A DNA stretch of 64,000 bases from Rhodobacter ferrooxidans (GTDB lineage Bacteria; Pseudomonadota; Alphaproteobacteria; Rhodobacterales; Rhodobacteraceae). The DNA lies in the NCBI RefSeq assembly GCF_000176015.1, contig NZ_ACYY01000005.1, positions 1 through 64,000 on the forward strand, given 5' to 3'. A program made the translations under genes and the position numbers. The notes beneath the pieces were generated by a model. It searched no databases. It saw only the letters and a program-made list of their open reading frames with translations, and was not told the origin of the DNA. Numbering within the stretch: the stretch's first letter is position 1; every line of letters begins with the position of its first letter. This document shows positions 36,513 to 46,190 of this stretch, piece after piece.

Positions 36513-36692
36513 GCGGCCGGACCTTTGCGTTGGGGCGCCCCGGCGGCGGGGCGTTGCGCGATCTATCCCGAACGGGCGCCCAAGGGCAAGCGGTGGCTGC
36601 CGCGGTGCCGGGGCCGCGGGACGTGTTGACCCCGCTTCCGGCGCGGCGTAGCCAGTTCGGGATGCCCTTTTTCAACCCGAAAGCCCCCCCAG

Positions 36693-37898
36693 ATGAACCT
36701 TGCCAACGGCCGCCCCTATCTTGCCATTCCCGGCCCCTCGACCATGCCAGACCGGGTATTGAACGCGATGCACCGCGCCGCGCCCAACATCTATGAAGGC
36801 GAGTTGCATGCGATGGTGGAGGGTCTTTGGCCCGACCTGCGGGCGGTGGCGGGCACTTCCGATCATGTGGCGGTTTACCTTGGCAACGGCCATTCCGCCT
36901 GGGAGGCCGCCAATGCCAACCTGTTCAGCCGTGGCGACCGCGCGCTGGTGCTGGCCTGCGGGCGCTTTGGCATCGGCTGGTCGGAATGGGCGGCGGCGAT
37001 GGGGGTGCAGATCGACCTGCTGGACTTTGGCAAGGCCAGCCCGGTGGACCTTGACCGTTTTGCCGATGCCTTGCGGGCCGACCATGGCCACCAGATCAAG
37101 GCGGTGCTGGTGACCCATGTCGATACCGCCAGTTCGATCCGCAACAACATCCCGGCCTTGCGGGCGGTGCTGGATACCGTGGGGCATCCGGCGCTGCTGG
37201 CGGTGGATTGCGTGGCCTCGCTGGCCTGTGACGAATACCGCATGGACGACTGGGGCGTCGATGTCACGGTGGGGGCCAGCCAGAAGGGGCTGATGACGCC
37301 GCCGGGCTTGGGCATCGTGTGGTTCTCGGAACGGGCGCGGCTGCGTTGTGCGGGGTCCGACCTGCGCACCCCCGGCACCGACTGGACGCTGCGGGCGCTT
37401 GGCACCGAGTTCTGGCAGCACTGGGCCGGCACCGCGCCGACGCATCACCTGTTCGGCCTGCGCGAGGCGCTGACGATGATCGGTGAAGAGGGGCTGGAAA
37501 ACGTCTGGGCGCGGCATGAGGTGCTGGCAAGTGCTGTCTGGGCGGCGTTCGACGGCTGGGGGGCGGGCAATCCGGCGATTGCACTGAACGTCAGCGATCC
37601 GGTGTATCGGGGCCGGTCGGTCACCGCCGCCCGCTTTGGCGCGCCACATGCCACCCACCTGCGCCAGTGGACGGAGCATCGCGCCGGGGTGACGCTGGGC
37701 ATCGGCCTTGGCATGGCCGCCCCCACCGAGCCGGCCTATCACGGCTTTCTGCGGGTGGCGCATATGGGCCACGTCAACGCCCACATGACGCTGGGGGCGC
37801 TGGCGGTGATGCAGGCGGGGTTGGTGGCGCTGAAGATCCCGCATGGCGACGGGATCTCGGCGGCGGTCCGGGTGCTGGGGCAGGCGGCGGGGGTATAA
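36693..37898 (+). CDS. Class V aminotransferase, alanine/serine-glyoxylate type
   Basis: A 401-residue PLP enzyme of fold type I. Typical features: IPGPSTMPDRVLNAM at the start, cofactor region YLGNGHSAWEAA, VDCVASLACDEYRMDDWGVDV with the PLP aspartate, and GASQKGLMTPPGLG with the Schiff-base lysine (about K211). The family exchanges amino groups between alanine, serine or aspartate and glyoxylate. The exact donor is not predictable. An isolated promoter is likely; the next gene starts 141 bases downstream on the same strand. Confidence 0.9.
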   Translation: MNLANGRPYLAIPGPSTMPDRVLNAMHRAAPNIYEGELHAMVEGLWPDLRAVAGTSDHVAVYLGNGHSAWEAANANLFSRGDRALVLACGRFGIGWSEWAAAMGVQIDLLDFGKASPVDLDRFADALRADHGHQIKAVLVTHVDTASSIRNNIPALRAVLDTVGHPALLAVDCVASLACDEYRMDDWGVDVTVGASQKGLMTPPGLGIVWFSERARLRCAGSDLRTPGTDWTLRALGTEFWQHWAGTAPTHHLFGLREALTMIGEEGLENVWARHEVLASAVWAAFDGWGAGNPAIALNVSDPVYRGRSVTAARFGAPHATHLRQWTEHRAGVTLGIGLGMAAPTEPAYHGFLRVAHMGHVNAHMTLGALAVMQAGLVALKIPHGDGISAAVRVLGQAAGV

Positions 37899-38039
37899 AG
37901 CGCGGAAAACCCGGGCAACCTGGTCAAACCGGCGTGAACGGCGGGCATCTGTGTGCAAATGCCGGGAAAGCGGCGGCTTTTGGGCTTTGCCACCCGGCAT
38001 CGCGGGCCTATCCTGTGGCATCGCAACCGGATAAACCGC

Positions 38040-38822
38040 ATGACCTGCACAGCCCAACGCCGCCCCGTGGTCGGCATCATCGGCAACATGAGCCTGCTGG
38101 AGCAAAGCTATCCGGTGCATGCCGGTGGCACGATGAACTCGGTTGCGGTGGCGCAGGTGGCGGGCTGCCTGCCGCTGATCATCCCCACCGATCCGCGGCT
38201 GGTCTCGGTCGAGGAACTGCTGCACCTCTGCGACGGGTTCCTGCTGACCGGCGGGCGGCCCAACGTGCATCCGTCGGAATATGGCGAGGATGAAACCCCG
38301 GCGCATGGCGATTTCGACCGCTGCCGCGATGCCATCACCCTGCCGCTGATCCGGGCCTGCGTGGCGCGCGGCCAGCCGTTCTTCGGCATCTGCCGCGGCT
38401 TTCAAGAGGTCAACGTGGCGCTTGGCGGCACGCTTTACCCGGAAATCCGTGACCTGCCGGGCCGGATGAACCACCGCATGCCGCCCGAGGGCAGCATCGA
38501 CGAGAAATTCGCGCTGCGCCATCCGGTGCGCTTCACTCCGGGGGGGCGGTTCGCCCGGCTGCTGGGTGCCGATCAGGTGATGACCAACAGCCTGCATGGC
38601 CAGGGCATCGCGCGGCCCGGTCAGGGCATCGTGATCGACGGCACCGCCGAGGACGGCACCCCCGAGGCGATTTATGTCGCCGGGGCGCCGGGCTTCACCC
38701 TGTCGGTGCAATGGCACCCCGAGTTCAATGCCAGCGCCGACCCGGTGTCGCGGCCCTTGTTCGCGGCCTTCGGGCAGGCGGCGCGCGACTGGGTGGGGCG
38801 CGGGGCGCTGAAATCGGCGTAA
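38040..38822 (+). CDS. Gamma-glutamyl-gamma-aminobutyrate hydrolase family protein (class I glutaminase)
   Basis: A 260-residue class I glutamine amidotransferase-like hydrolase, PuuD family. Catalytic cysteine in FFGICRGFQEVNVALGGTL (about C119), histidine-glutamate in SVQWHPEFNA (about H226). PuuD splits gamma-glutamyl-GABA in putrescine catabolism; homologues act on other gamma-glutamyl amides. No puu genes are nearby. Similarity starts at RRPVVGIIGNM, so ATG 38040 is used. The D-lyxose isomerase gene follows 55 bases later, same strand. Confidence 0.9.
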   Translation: MTCTAQRRPVVGIIGNMSLLEQSYPVHAGGTMNSVAVAQVAGCLPLIIPTDPRLVSVEELLHLCDGFLLTGGRPNVHPSEYGEDETPAHGDFDRCRDAITLPLIRACVARGQPFFGICRGFQEVNVALGGTLYPEIRDLPGRMNHRMPPEGSIDEKFALRHPVRFTPGGRFARLLGADQVMTNSLHGQGIARPGQGIVIDGTAEDGTPEAIYVAGAPGFTLSVQWHPEFNASADPVSRPLFAAFGQAARDWVGRGALKSA

Positions 38823-38877
38823 GCTTGCGTTTGGCCGGTGGCTGCGCCAAGCTTTGCGGGCAATCCGGGGGGGCACC

Positions 38878-39561
38878 ATGAAACGCAGCCGCATCAATCA
38901 GATCATGGACGAGGCCGAGGGCTTCATCCGGTCCTTCGGCTTCGTGCTGCCGCCCTTTGCCAACTGGAGCCCGGCGGAGTTCAGGGGCCGCACCGATGCC
39001 AGCCGCATTGTCGAGGCCCGGATGGGCTGGGACATCACCGACTACGGCCAGGGCAGGTTCGATGACCTCGGGCTGTTCCTGTTCACCCTGCGCAACGGCC
39101 AACTGGCCGATCTGCAGCGCGGCGGCGGCATGTGCTATGCCGAAAAGCTGCTGATCTCGCGCCGCGACCAGCTTTCGCCGATGCACACCCATGTGATCAA
39201 GGCCGAGGATATCATCAACCGCGGCGGCGCCACGCTGGTGGTGGAACTGTTCGGCAGCGACGATGCCGGTGGCTTTGCCGACGACCGCGGTGGCCGGGTG
39301 CGCTGTGACGGCATCGCCCGCAGCTTCGGCCCCGGCGAAAAGCTGCGGCTGGCCCCCGGCGAAAGCGTGACGCTGATGCCCGGCGACTGGCATGCGTTCT
39401 GGGGCGAGGGCGGCGATGTGCTGATCGGTGAGGTCTCGACCGTCAATGACGACATGACCGACAACATCTTCCGCGACCCGATCGGCCGGTTTTCCGAGAT
39501 CGAGGAAGACGAGGCGCCGTGGCACCTGCTGGTCAGCGATTATGACCGCTGGCTGAAGTAG
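38878..39561 (+). CDS. D-lyxose ketol-isomerase family protein
   Basis: A 227-residue cupin-type sugar isomerase. Metal ligands: MHTHVIKAEDI (two histidines and the glutamate) and a late histidine in GDWHAFWGEGGDV, as in D-lyxose isomerases (EC 5.3.1.15), which convert D-lyxose to D-xylulose and often D-mannose to D-fructose. It begins MKRSRINQIMDEAEGFI, typical of the family. ATG 38878 follows a GGGGG tract serving as ribosome site. It may be co-transcribed with the preceding hydrolase gene. No lyxose or mannose transport genes adjoin. Confidence 0.88.
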   Translation: MKRSRINQIMDEAEGFIRSFGFVLPPFANWSPAEFRGRTDASRIVEARMGWDITDYGQGRFDDLGLFLFTLRNGQLADLQRGGGMCYAEKLLISRRDQLSPMHTHVIKAEDIINRGGATLVVELFGSDDAGGFADDRGGRVRCDGIARSFGPGEKLRLAPGESVTLMPGDWHAFWGEGGDVLIGEVSTVNDDMTDNIFRDPIGRFSEIEEDEAPWHLLVSDYDRWLK

Positions 39562-39589
39562 CCCCGAGCCGCAGCCCGGGGCCAGACGA

Positions 39590-40417
39590 TCAGCCCGCCA
39601 GCGACGGCGGCACCGGCGGCAGCAGGGCGGGCACGAAAGCGGGCAGGCCGTTGTTGGGCAGCACCGGCGCCACCACCGGCGTCACCGGCGCCACCGGCGG
39701 AGCAACGCGGCGCGGCACCACCGGCGGCGGCAGCACCATGGCGGTCGGCACTGAGCCGTCACGGTTCAGCACGATCACCTTGGCGTTTTCCGGCACCCGC
39801 TGGAACAGGTCGATCACGTCCTGGTTGATCATCCGGATGCAGCCCGACGAGGCGTTGTGGCCGATCGACTGCCAATCCGGCGTGCCGTGGATGCGATAGC
39901 CATAATCACGGCCGTTCGAGTTCAGATACAACGCCCGCGCGCCCAGGGGGTTGGTCGGCCCACCCGGCTGACCCTTTTCCCAACGCGCCAGTTCCGGCTT
40001 GCGGGCAATCATTTCCTTGGGCGGCGTCCAGGTCGGCCACAGCTTGCGCTCGGCCACATTGGCAACCCCGGCCCATTCGAACCCGGCCTTGCCGACGGCG
40101 ATGCCATAGCGGATCGCCTTGTTCTTGCCGGTGACCAGATACAGCAACCGCTCGGAGGGGTTGATGATGATGGTGCCCGGCACTTCCTCGGTCTGGTAGG
40201 CGACGGTCTGGCGCTGGAACTGGGCGGGCAGTTTGTCCAGCGGAATGGCCGGGATCGCGATGCCGCTGTCCTGGCCGGCGGCATAGGCATCGGTGAACAC
40301 CGCGGGCGTCGGCGGCGCGTTCATGCCGGCCTGCACCACATTGGGGTCGGGCACGCAGGCCGACAACGCCGCAACCACAAACCCCGCCAGAACCATACCC
40401 TTAACGCCGGTCGTCAT
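39590..40417 (-). CDS. L,D-transpeptidase lipoprotein (YkuD domain)
   Basis: A 275-residue lipoprotein: signal with lipobox LSAC (cysteine about residue 21), then a YkuD domain (~80-225). The active-site motif is HNASSGCIRMINQD with the catalytic cysteine. The domain crosslinks or anchors peptidoglycan peptides. The last ~50 residues are a Pro/Val-rich low-complexity tail (VAPPVAPVTPVVAPVLP), probably a wall-spanning linker. Family call is strong. Confidence 0.93.
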   Translation of the reverse strand: MTTGVKGMVLAGFVVAALSACVPDPNVVQAGMNAPPTPAVFTDAYAAGQDSGIAIPAIPLDKLPAQFQRQTVAYQTEEVPGTIIINPSERLLYLVTGKNKAIRYGIAVGKAGFEWAGVANVAERKLWPTWTPPKEMIARKPELARWEKGQPGGPTNPLGARALYLNSNGRDYGYRIHGTPDWQSIGHNASSGCIRMINQDVIDLFQRVPENAKVIVLNRDGSVPTAMVLPPPVVPRRVAPPVAPVTPVVAPVLPNNGLPAFVPALLPPVPPSLAG

Positions 40418-40545
40418 GTGTCATTTCCTCAGAGGAGCCGCAGCCCGATGCCTTCAGCCGCCATTGCATAAAGGTTGATTCTAGTCGAGGTCAGGTTAAC
40501 GGTCCATTGCAAAATGCCGCAGGGTGTGGCGGTCGGGTGCCTTTG

Positions 40546-41163
40546 TCAGCGGTCGGCAGGCAGCAGGCCAAGGCCGCGCAGGTAGATGCCGATGCCGGCC
40601 TCCAGCAGATCCTCGGGCGGATAGGGCGATTTCGAGCCGGGGTTGCCGCGGGCGAACAGCTCCACCACGCCATGGCTCATCGCCCAGATATGCGCCGAGA
40701 ACATGCTGGCGGGCGGGCGTTTTTCCGGCGGGATATGCTGCGACAGGGTTTCCGCCGCGCGTTCCAAGACGCCCCGCGCCTTGGCCGCGACCATGGCAAG
40801 ATCGGGGTGGGCGTTCAGCGACAGCCCCGCCTCGAACATCGCCATGTAATGCCCGGGATAGCGGCGGGCAAAGGCGAGGTAGGCGCGGCCGGTGGCTTCA
40901 AAAGCTGCGAGGGCCGTGGGCTGGCCGTTGTTGTAGGCAAACTCCATCAGGGCGGCGAAGATGTCATAGCCTTGCCGCGCCACCTCGGCCATCAGATCAT
41001 CCTTGCCGGCGAAGTGGCGATAGACCGCGGCGGGGGTGACATCGGCGGCCTTGGCGGCCTCGGACAGGGTAAAGCCCTGCGGCCCCTTTTCCTCGATCAG
41101 CGCCAAGGCTGCCTCGACCAGCGCCTGCCGCAGGTTGCCGTGGTGGTAGCCGCGTTTGGTCAT
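40546..41163 (-). CDS. TetR family transcriptional regulator
   Basis: A 205-residue regulator. N-terminal helix-turn-helix ([41 protein letters not shown]) is canonical TetR; the remainder is a helical ligand-binding domain with a WHG-type C-terminal half (TetR_C_33-like). It overlaps the PPK2 stop by four bases (ATGA), so it is translated from the same mRNA. It may control its own operon. The ligand is unknown. Confidence 0.9.
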   Translation of the reverse strand: MTKRGYHHGNLRQALVEAALALIEEKGPQGFTLSEAAKAADVTPAAVYRHFAGKDDLMAEVARQGYDIFAALMEFAYNNGQPTALAAFEATGRAYLAFARRYPGHYMAMFEAGLSLNAHPDLAMVAAKARGVLERAAETLSQHIPPEKRPPASMFSAHIWAMSHGVVELFARGNPGSKSPYPPEDLLEAGIGIYLRGLGLLPADR

Positions 41164-42041
41164 TCGGCGTCGGTTGCCGGCATCATCTCCGGCCCGCCAC
41201 AGATCGCCGGGTCGGGCTTGCCGATCAGTTTTTCGTCTTTGCCTTTGTAATCAACCGCTTGCAGAACGGTCTGAATGGCGGCGATGCGGGCGCGGGCCTT
41301 GTCGTCGGAACGGATCACCGTCCAGGGCGCGGGCTTGGTATGGCCGCGTTTCAGGGTCTCGTGGATCGCCTGAGTATAGGCATCCCATTTCGGCAACCCG
41401 TCGATGTCGATGCTGGACAGCTTCCACTGCTTCAGCGGGTCTTGCTCGCGGTCGAGAAACCGGCGCAACTGCTCGGCGCGGCCAACCTCCAGCCACAGCT
41501 TGACCAGCGTGATGCCGTCATCCACCAGCATCTTTTCAAACGCCGGAAGCTGTTGAAAGAACGCCGCTTTCTGCGGCTCGGTGCAAAAGCCGAACACCGG
41601 CTCCACCAGCCCGCGGTTATACCAGCTACGGTCGAACAGCACCATTTCGCCCTTGGCCGGCAGCCAGTCGATGTAGCGCTGGAAATACCACTGCGCCGCC
41701 TCGCGGTCGGTGGGTTTGGGCAGCGCCACCACGGCGGCCACCCGCGGATTGAGGTTTTCGCGCATCACGTCGATGGTGCCGCCCTTGCCCGCGGCATCGC
41801 GGCCCTCAAACAGCACGACGACGCGCTTGCCCGAGGCCTTCACATCGGCCTGCAGGCGCACAAGCTGCATCTGCAACGCCGCCATCTGCGCCTCGTAGTC
41901 CTTTTTCTTCATTTCCTCGCGGTAGGGATAGCTTTTCGACAGGATGTCGTTGCCATCGGCGGCCTCGATGGCCTTGCGCAGGGATTTCGGCGCGGTTTCG
42001 CGGAAATAGCGGCTGATGGCGCCGTCGAAGGGCAGGTCCAT
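41160..42041 (-). CDS. ppk2: Polyphosphate kinase 2
   Basis: A 293-residue PPK2 of the class that uses polyphosphate to phosphorylate nucleoside diphosphates or monophosphates. Walker A-like [23 protein letters not shown] and Walker B-like [20 protein letters not shown] are present, with the lid region [22 protein letters not shown] and RSDDKARAR. Length (about 290) fits class I PPK2. It is co-transcribed with the overlapping TetR gene downstream. Confidence 0.94.
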   Translation of the reverse strand: MDLPFDGAISRYFRETAPKSLRKAIEAADGNDILSKSYPYREEMKKKDYEAQMAALQMQLVRLQADVKASGKRVVVLFEGRDAAGKGGTIDVMRENLNPRVAAVVALPKPTDREAAQWYFQRYIDWLPAKGEMVLFDRSWYNRGLVEPVFGFCTEPQKAAFFQQLPAFEKMLVDDGITLVKLWLEVGRAEQLRRFLDREQDPLKQWKLSSIDIDGLPKWDAYTQAIHETLKRGHTKPAPWTVIRSDDKARARIAAIQTVLQAVDYKGKDEKLIGKPDPAICGGPEMMPATDAE

Positions 42042-42061
42042 GGGCTTTCCTTTGCTAAGGG

Positions 42062-42985
42062 TCAGGTGCCGATCAAGGCCATGTCATAGGGGGTGGATTG
42101 GTAGATCTCGTTGATCCAGTTGCCATAAAGCAGATGCGCGTGGCTGCGCCAGCGGTTCTGCGGCGGGCGGCTTGGGTCGTTGTCGGGGTAGTAGTTGGCG
42201 GGCACGTTGATCGCGGTGCCATTGGCCACGTCGCGGTCGTATTCCTGTTTCAGCGTGTCGCTGTCATATTCGAAATGGTTGAACACATAAAGCGCGCGGT
42301 GGCTTGGGTCGTCGATCAGGCAGGGGCCGACCTCGTCGCTGGCCAGCAGCGTCACCAGGCCCGGCACCGCGTCGATTTCGGCCTGTTTCATCTCGGTCCA
42401 GCGGCTGACCGGGATCACCAGATCGTCGGAAAAGCCGCGCAGATAGGGCGAGGTCGGCTGCACCACCCGATGCCGGAAACAGCCGAAAGCCTTGGCCGCC
42501 AGCATGTGTTTGCGCACCCCGTGAAAGTGGTTGATCATCGCCATGCCGCCCCAGCAGACGCCAAAGGTGGAGTGCACATGGCTTTGGGTCCAGTCCATCA
42601 CCTGCTGCAATTCGGGCCAGTAGGTCACGTCTTCAAACGCCAGATGCTCGATCGGTGCGCCGGTGATGATCAGCCCGTCGAACTTTTCGCCCGAGGCGGC
42701 GATGTCGGCAAAGGGGCGGTAGAATTCCTGCATATGCTCGGCGGCGGTGTTTCTGGTCTGATGCTCGGTCATGCGGATCAGCGAAAAGTCGATCTGCAGC
42801 GGCGTGGCACCGATCAGCCGGGCAAACTGGTTCTCGGTCTGGATCTTCTTCGGCATCAAGTTCAGCAGCGCAATCCGCAGCGGCCGGATTTCCTGCGTCG
42901 CCGCCCGTTCGGTCGTCATCACCATGACGCCTTCACGGCGCAGCACGGCAAAGGCGGGCAGGGTGGCGGGCAGGGTGATAGGCAT
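42062..42985 (-). CDS. metA: Homoserine O-acyltransferase MetA, probably acetyl-CoA-specific
   Basis: A 307-residue MetA-type enzyme that acylates homoserine, the first committed step of methionine synthesis. Conserved elements: [19 protein letters not shown], catalytic cysteine in FGVCWGGMA (about C144) and the His/Glu pair in [11 protein letters not shown]. At the position of E. coli Gly111 this enzyme has Glu113 (TGAPIEHL), the residue linked to acetyl-CoA rather than succinyl-CoA use, so homoserine O-acetyltransferase activity is inferred. ATG 42985 matches the family start MPI. I found no recognisable SAM-II riboswitch upstream. Confidence 0.93.
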   Translation of the reverse strand: MPITLPATLPAFAVLRREGVMVMTTERAATQEIRPLRIALLNLMPKKIQTENQFARLIGATPLQIDFSLIRMTEHQTRNTAAEHMQEFYRPFADIAASGEKFDGLIITGAPIEHLAFEDVTYWPELQQVMDWTQSHVHSTFGVCWGGMAMINHFHGVRKHMLAAKAFGCFRHRVVQPTSPYLRGFSDDLVIPVSRWTEMKQAEIDAVPGLVTLLASDEVGPCLIDDPSHRALYVFNHFEYDSDTLKQEYDRDVANGTAINVPANYYPDNDPSRPPQNRWRSHAHLLYGNWINEIYQSTPYDMALIGT

Positions 42986-43123
42986 GGGCAGGACTTTCCG
43001 CGGTAAGACCCCAGAGTTATGAGAGTTGTGCCGCAGCATCAAGGCCATCCGGGAATCGCAGTTGACGATGCGGGCGGGGCTGGTGCAAGTTTTTTGCGCA
43101 AGTGGCTTGGACCGGGGGGCAAG

Positions 43124-43702
43124 ATGCGCAAGCTGGCTGTTGCGGTGATCGCGCTGTTTGCGGTGCCTGCAAGCGTGGGCGCGCAGGAAGACCCCATGGA
43201 AGCGCAGCGCTGCGTCTGGCGCTGCCTTGCGGAATATGGCGAAAGCAACCCGCAATACGGGGCTTGCGTTGAGCAGCTTTGCAACGCGGGCGAACCCGCA
43301 CTGGCCCCCGAATTGTCGCCCGCACCCGCTCCAGCGGCGGGCTGGAGCGAGGGCATCACCTCGGACGGCGCCGGCGCGTTTGTCGGGCATCGGGATGCCA
43401 GCACCGGTGCTGATCTGTTTTTCCTTTGCGGCCCCGGCGGGCGCACGCATCTTCTGCTGGTGGGGCCGGAGGGGCCTTCGGCGACTCTGACACTGACGGT
43501 TGATGGTGTCGGCTATCCGCTGGTCTTTGCCGAACAGGGCGGCGGTTATTATGCCGAGGCGCCGTTGACCGCACCGGCGATGCAGGCCCTGTTGCGGGGC
43601 AGTCAGGCGCAGCTTGCCAATGAAGCAGGCACGGCGCTGGTCAGCCTGCCGCTGCAGGGGCTGGCCGAGGCGGTCAACCGCGCACTGACCCGCTGTCCGT
43701 AG
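43124..43702 (+). CDS. Exported hypothetical protein, Cys-containing
   Basis: A 192-residue protein with signal peptide [20 protein letters not shown] (cleavage near QEDP). The mature part starts with a four-cysteine helix pair ([24 protein letters not shown]), likely two disulfides, then a beta-rich region. No family recognised. It starts divergently from metA and its last 29 bases overlap the 3' end of the converging P-loop protein gene. ATG 43124 was chosen because it opens the signal peptide. Confidence 0.7.
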   Translation: MRKLAVAVIALFAVPASVGAQEDPMEAQRCVWRCLAEYGESNPQYGACVEQLCNAGEPALAPELSPAPAPAAGWSEGITSDGAGAFVGHRDASTGADLFFLCGPGGRTHLLLVGPEGPSATLTLTVDGVGYPLVFAEQGGGYYAEAPLTAPAMQALLRGSQAQLANEAGTALVSLPLQGLAEAVNRALTRCP

Positions 43703-44555
43703 CGGTGGTGATGGCGGTACCGATCAGGTCGATCAACCCCTGCGCGTCGGTCAGCCCCGCCACCTGCTCGGCGGTGATGGTGGCCCCCCAGCGCGCCATC
43801 GCGGCATAGCGCGGCTGGCGGTGCGCAAGCGCCCGGGCATAGGTCCAGCGCACGAAGGCGTCGGGATCGACCTGCGCCTCGGTCTGGCCGGTCTGGCTGC
43901 GGTAGGCTTCCCAGGCGTCATGCAGGAATTCCGGCTGGTAATACATCGGCTTGGGCGCACGATCAAAGCGGCGGATCAGTTCGGCGGTATGGGCGTCCGA
44001 TCCCTTGATCCAGACCAGCAACAGGTTTTCCGACAGCGATTTCATCACCGGATCGGCGGGGTTTTCCGGGTCCACCACCTCGCAGATCGACCCGCCGCTG
44101 TCGCAGACGAAATTGGCATAGCCATAGATGTCGCGGGCGCGGTCGATGAAGCGGTGGGTGTCCAGCAACGCCGCAATCTCGGCCTCGCGGTGCTGGCTTT
44201 GGCGTTCCAGGTACTCGGCGAAGGCCAGACCGCCCTTGTCGGGATTGCCGGGCTTGCCCAGGTAGGTGGACAAGGGCGCGAGGTTGTTGAAGGTGATGTT
44301 CGAGGCGATATAGACCGAATCCGTCAGCAAAAGCTCGCGCAGGAACGGCACGCGCATCGCCTCGCGCTTGAAGTTGTCGGCGATGTATTCGCCCATGTAA
44401 CGGGTGCCGATGCGGTAATCGACCGAGTAGTGGAACCACTGGCCGGTATCGCGCAGCAGGCTGGCAAGGTGGGTCTTGCCCAGGCCCGACATGCCGAAGA
44501 ACAGCACCCGCTTGTCGGGGGCGGCGTGCCAGTCGGCGGCGGTGGGGTAGATCAT
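43674..44555 (-). CDS. P-loop ATPase of unknown role
   Basis: A 293-residue cytosolic protein with a Walker A motif [19 protein letters not shown] at residues ~22-40, unusual for having MSGLGKTH. The following [12 protein letters not shown] looks like an adenylate/nucleoside-kinase-type acceptor region, and [20 protein letters not shown] like a later strand. A kinase or ATPase of the P-loop superfamily is inferred; the true activity is unknown. Similar proteins occur in Rhodobacteraceae as hypothetical ATPases. Start ATG 44555; longer frame unsupported. 3' end overlaps the convergent exported protein gene. Confidence 0.8.
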   Translation of the reverse strand: MIYPTAADWHAAPDKRVLFFGMSGLGKTHLASLLRDTGQWFHYSVDYRIGTRYMGEYIADNFKREAMRVPFLRELLLTDSVYIASNITFNNLAPLSTYLGKPGNPDKGGLAFAEYLERQSQHREAEIAALLDTHRFIDRARDIYGYANFVCDSGGSICEVVDPENPADPVMKSLSENLLLVWIKGSDAHTAELIRRFDRAPKPMYYQPEFLHDAWEAYRSQTGQTEAQVDPDAFVRWTYARALAHRQPRYAAMARWGATITAEQVAGLTDAQGLIDLIGTAITTATDSGSVRG

Positions 44556-44619
44556 GGCGCACCTCGGGTTTCTGCGCCCCTGATACCGCCAAAGCCGCGG
44601 GATTTCACGCGAAATATGC

Positions 44620-44652
44620 GCAAAGGCCCCGCGGGTTGCGCGGGGCCTTTGC
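44620..44652 (-). terminator. Terminator after the FadL-like gene
   Basis: A perfect 14-bp stem (GCAAAGGCCCCGCG 44620-44633 with CGCGGGGCCTTTGC 44639-44652) and a five-base loop, beginning 16 bases past the stop at 44668. Confidence 0.8.
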
Positions 44653-44667
44653 GGCATTGCGGGCGGC

Positions 44668-45759
44668 TCAGAAGCTGAAGCCGACCTTCAGGCCAAAGCC
44701 CACCGCATGGTTGTCGCGGAAGTTGGCCGAAGGCAGGGTGCCGTTCAGCGTCGGTTGCGCATTGCCGATATCGACATAAGTGACGCCACCGCTGATCTTC
44801 ATGTTGTCGCGGGTGTAGGTGGCGCCCAGCGTGATGCTGGTCTTGCCATCTGTCGGCCCGAGGTTGGTCGAGAACTTGCCCATCTTGGTTTCATAACCGA
44901 CCGAAACCGCCGCCGACCAGTTTTCGCTGAACTTGCGGCCGATCCCCAGCGCATAGGACACGGTATCCTTGTGATAGCTGACCAGCGGATTGCCGGTGAT
45001 CACGCCATAGGTGGCCGGCGAGATATCGAAGGCCGTCCAATCAACCCAGCGCACCGAGCCGAACAGCAGCGTGTCCTTGGCGATGCCCGACTGGAACTCC
45101 AGGTTCACCGATTGCGGCGTATCAATATCGGTTTTCGGGCTGGGTCCACCAAATTCGGTGGTGGCCAGCGAGTGCCGGATCTTCGAGTTGTAGGTCAGCG
45201 CCACCCGCAGCGCGATCTCGGGCTTTTCATAGGCCACGCCCACCAGATAACCGACAGCATCATCTTTTGCGCCATTGACGGTATAGCCGCCCACGAAGGG
45301 AATCGAGGCCTTGGCCTCGAAGGTCTGATAGCGCAGACCGCCATAGACGCTGATGTTCGACGGCAGGCGGTATTTCAGCACGCCGGTGATGGCCGAGGTG
45401 TTCAGATCGGCGGTGGTGCCTTGGGCATAATAGCCGCTGCCGGCCGGATAGGACACATCGGCCCCGAACGGTTGATCGAAGATCAGCGCCGCATCCAGGC
45501 TGTCGTTGATCTTGAATTTCAGCGCGCCACCGATCTGGGCGTAGGATTTCGACATGTCGCCCGAGGCGGCGCCGGATGTCGGTGAAAACACGGTTGCGAC
45601 GCCGCTGACATCGGGACTGACCGATCCGAACGACAGTTCGGCATAGTTGCCCTTCTCGAACAGCACGCCCATGAACTGACCCGACCGGTCAATTCCGCCC
45701 GCCGTTGCAGCGCCTGCACTGATCGCCAGAACGCCCAGCGTTGCCACTGTCTTTTTCAT
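44668..45759 (-). CDS. OmpP1/FadL-type outer-membrane transport protein
   Basis: A 363-residue beta-barrel protein. Signal peptide MKKTVATLGVLAISAGAATA, then a glycine-rich N-terminal plug start (GGIDRSGQFMGVLF) and alternating strands to a C-terminal aromatic residue (KVGFSF), the usual BAM recognition signal. FadL/OmpP1/TodX channels import long-chain fatty acids or hydrophobic aromatics across the outer membrane. The ligand is not predictable. Start ATG 45759; a longer frame upstream is unsupported. It is monocistronic with a strong terminator. Confidence 0.88.
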   Translation of the reverse strand: MKKTVATLGVLAISAGAATAGGIDRSGQFMGVLFEKGNYAELSFGSVSPDVSGVATVFSPTSGAASGDMSKSYAQIGGALKFKINDSLDAALIFDQPFGADVSYPAGSGYYAQGTTADLNTSAITGVLKYRLPSNISVYGGLRYQTFEAKASIPFVGGYTVNGAKDDAVGYLVGVAYEKPEIALRVALTYNSKIRHSLATTEFGGPSPKTDIDTPQSVNLEFQSGIAKDTLLFGSVRWVDWTAFDISPATYGVITGNPLVSYHKDTVSYALGIGRKFSENWSAAVSVGYETKMGKFSTNLGPTDGKTSITLGATYTRDNMKISGGVTYVDIGNAQPTLNGTLPSANFRDNHAVGFGLKVGFSF

Positions 45760-45908
45760 TCTTGTCCCCCCGAGATAAGTTGTTTTCGCCGGGGTCTCCT
45801 CCCCCGTTGCGGTCAAAGCTAGGGTGCGACAAAAAGCCGGTCAATCAATGACGCCGCGTCACGCGAAATTGCCTGCCGGTTGTGGCGCGGTTGCCAAGGT
45901 TCGGCGGT

Positions 45909-46190
45909 CTAATCGTCGATGATATCAAAGTCGCGGCGGATATGCGCGGTGGCGGCAAACCAGGCCGAGGTGCCTGTGCGCGACTGGTGGGCCGCAAAGC
46001 TGTCGCGGTTCGCGAAGGCCTCGGCCACAAGGAACACCCGCGGGTCGGCGGTCTGGGTGACGCTGAAGCTGAGGCAACCCGGCTCGGCGCGGGTCAGGCG
46101 GATGTGCTCGGGCAGATGTTGGCTCACTACCGCCACTTCGGCGTCATTGGCGCAGATCAACTGGCCGGAAAGGCGAACCGTGCCGGTCAT
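45909..46190 (-). CDS. Antibiotic biosynthesis monooxygenase (ABM) domain protein
   Basis: A 93-residue dimeric alpha-beta barrel protein of the ABM/YgiN-like family ([37 protein letters not shown]). Members are small cofactor-less monooxygenases or quinol-handling proteins. It overlaps guaA by four bases (ATGA), so it is translationally coupled to GMP synthetase, a pairing without obvious functional reason. Substrate unknown. Confidence 0.88.
   Translation of the reverse strand: MTGTVRLSGQLICANDAEVAVVSQHLPEHIRLTRAEPGCLSFSVTQTADPRVFLVAEAFANRDSFAAHQSRTGTSAWFAATAHIRRDFDIIDD

Noticed and set aside
42986-43123. Possible SAM riboswitch before metA
   Set aside because: The SAM-II core pattern was not found on the minus strand; no convincing pseudoknot.
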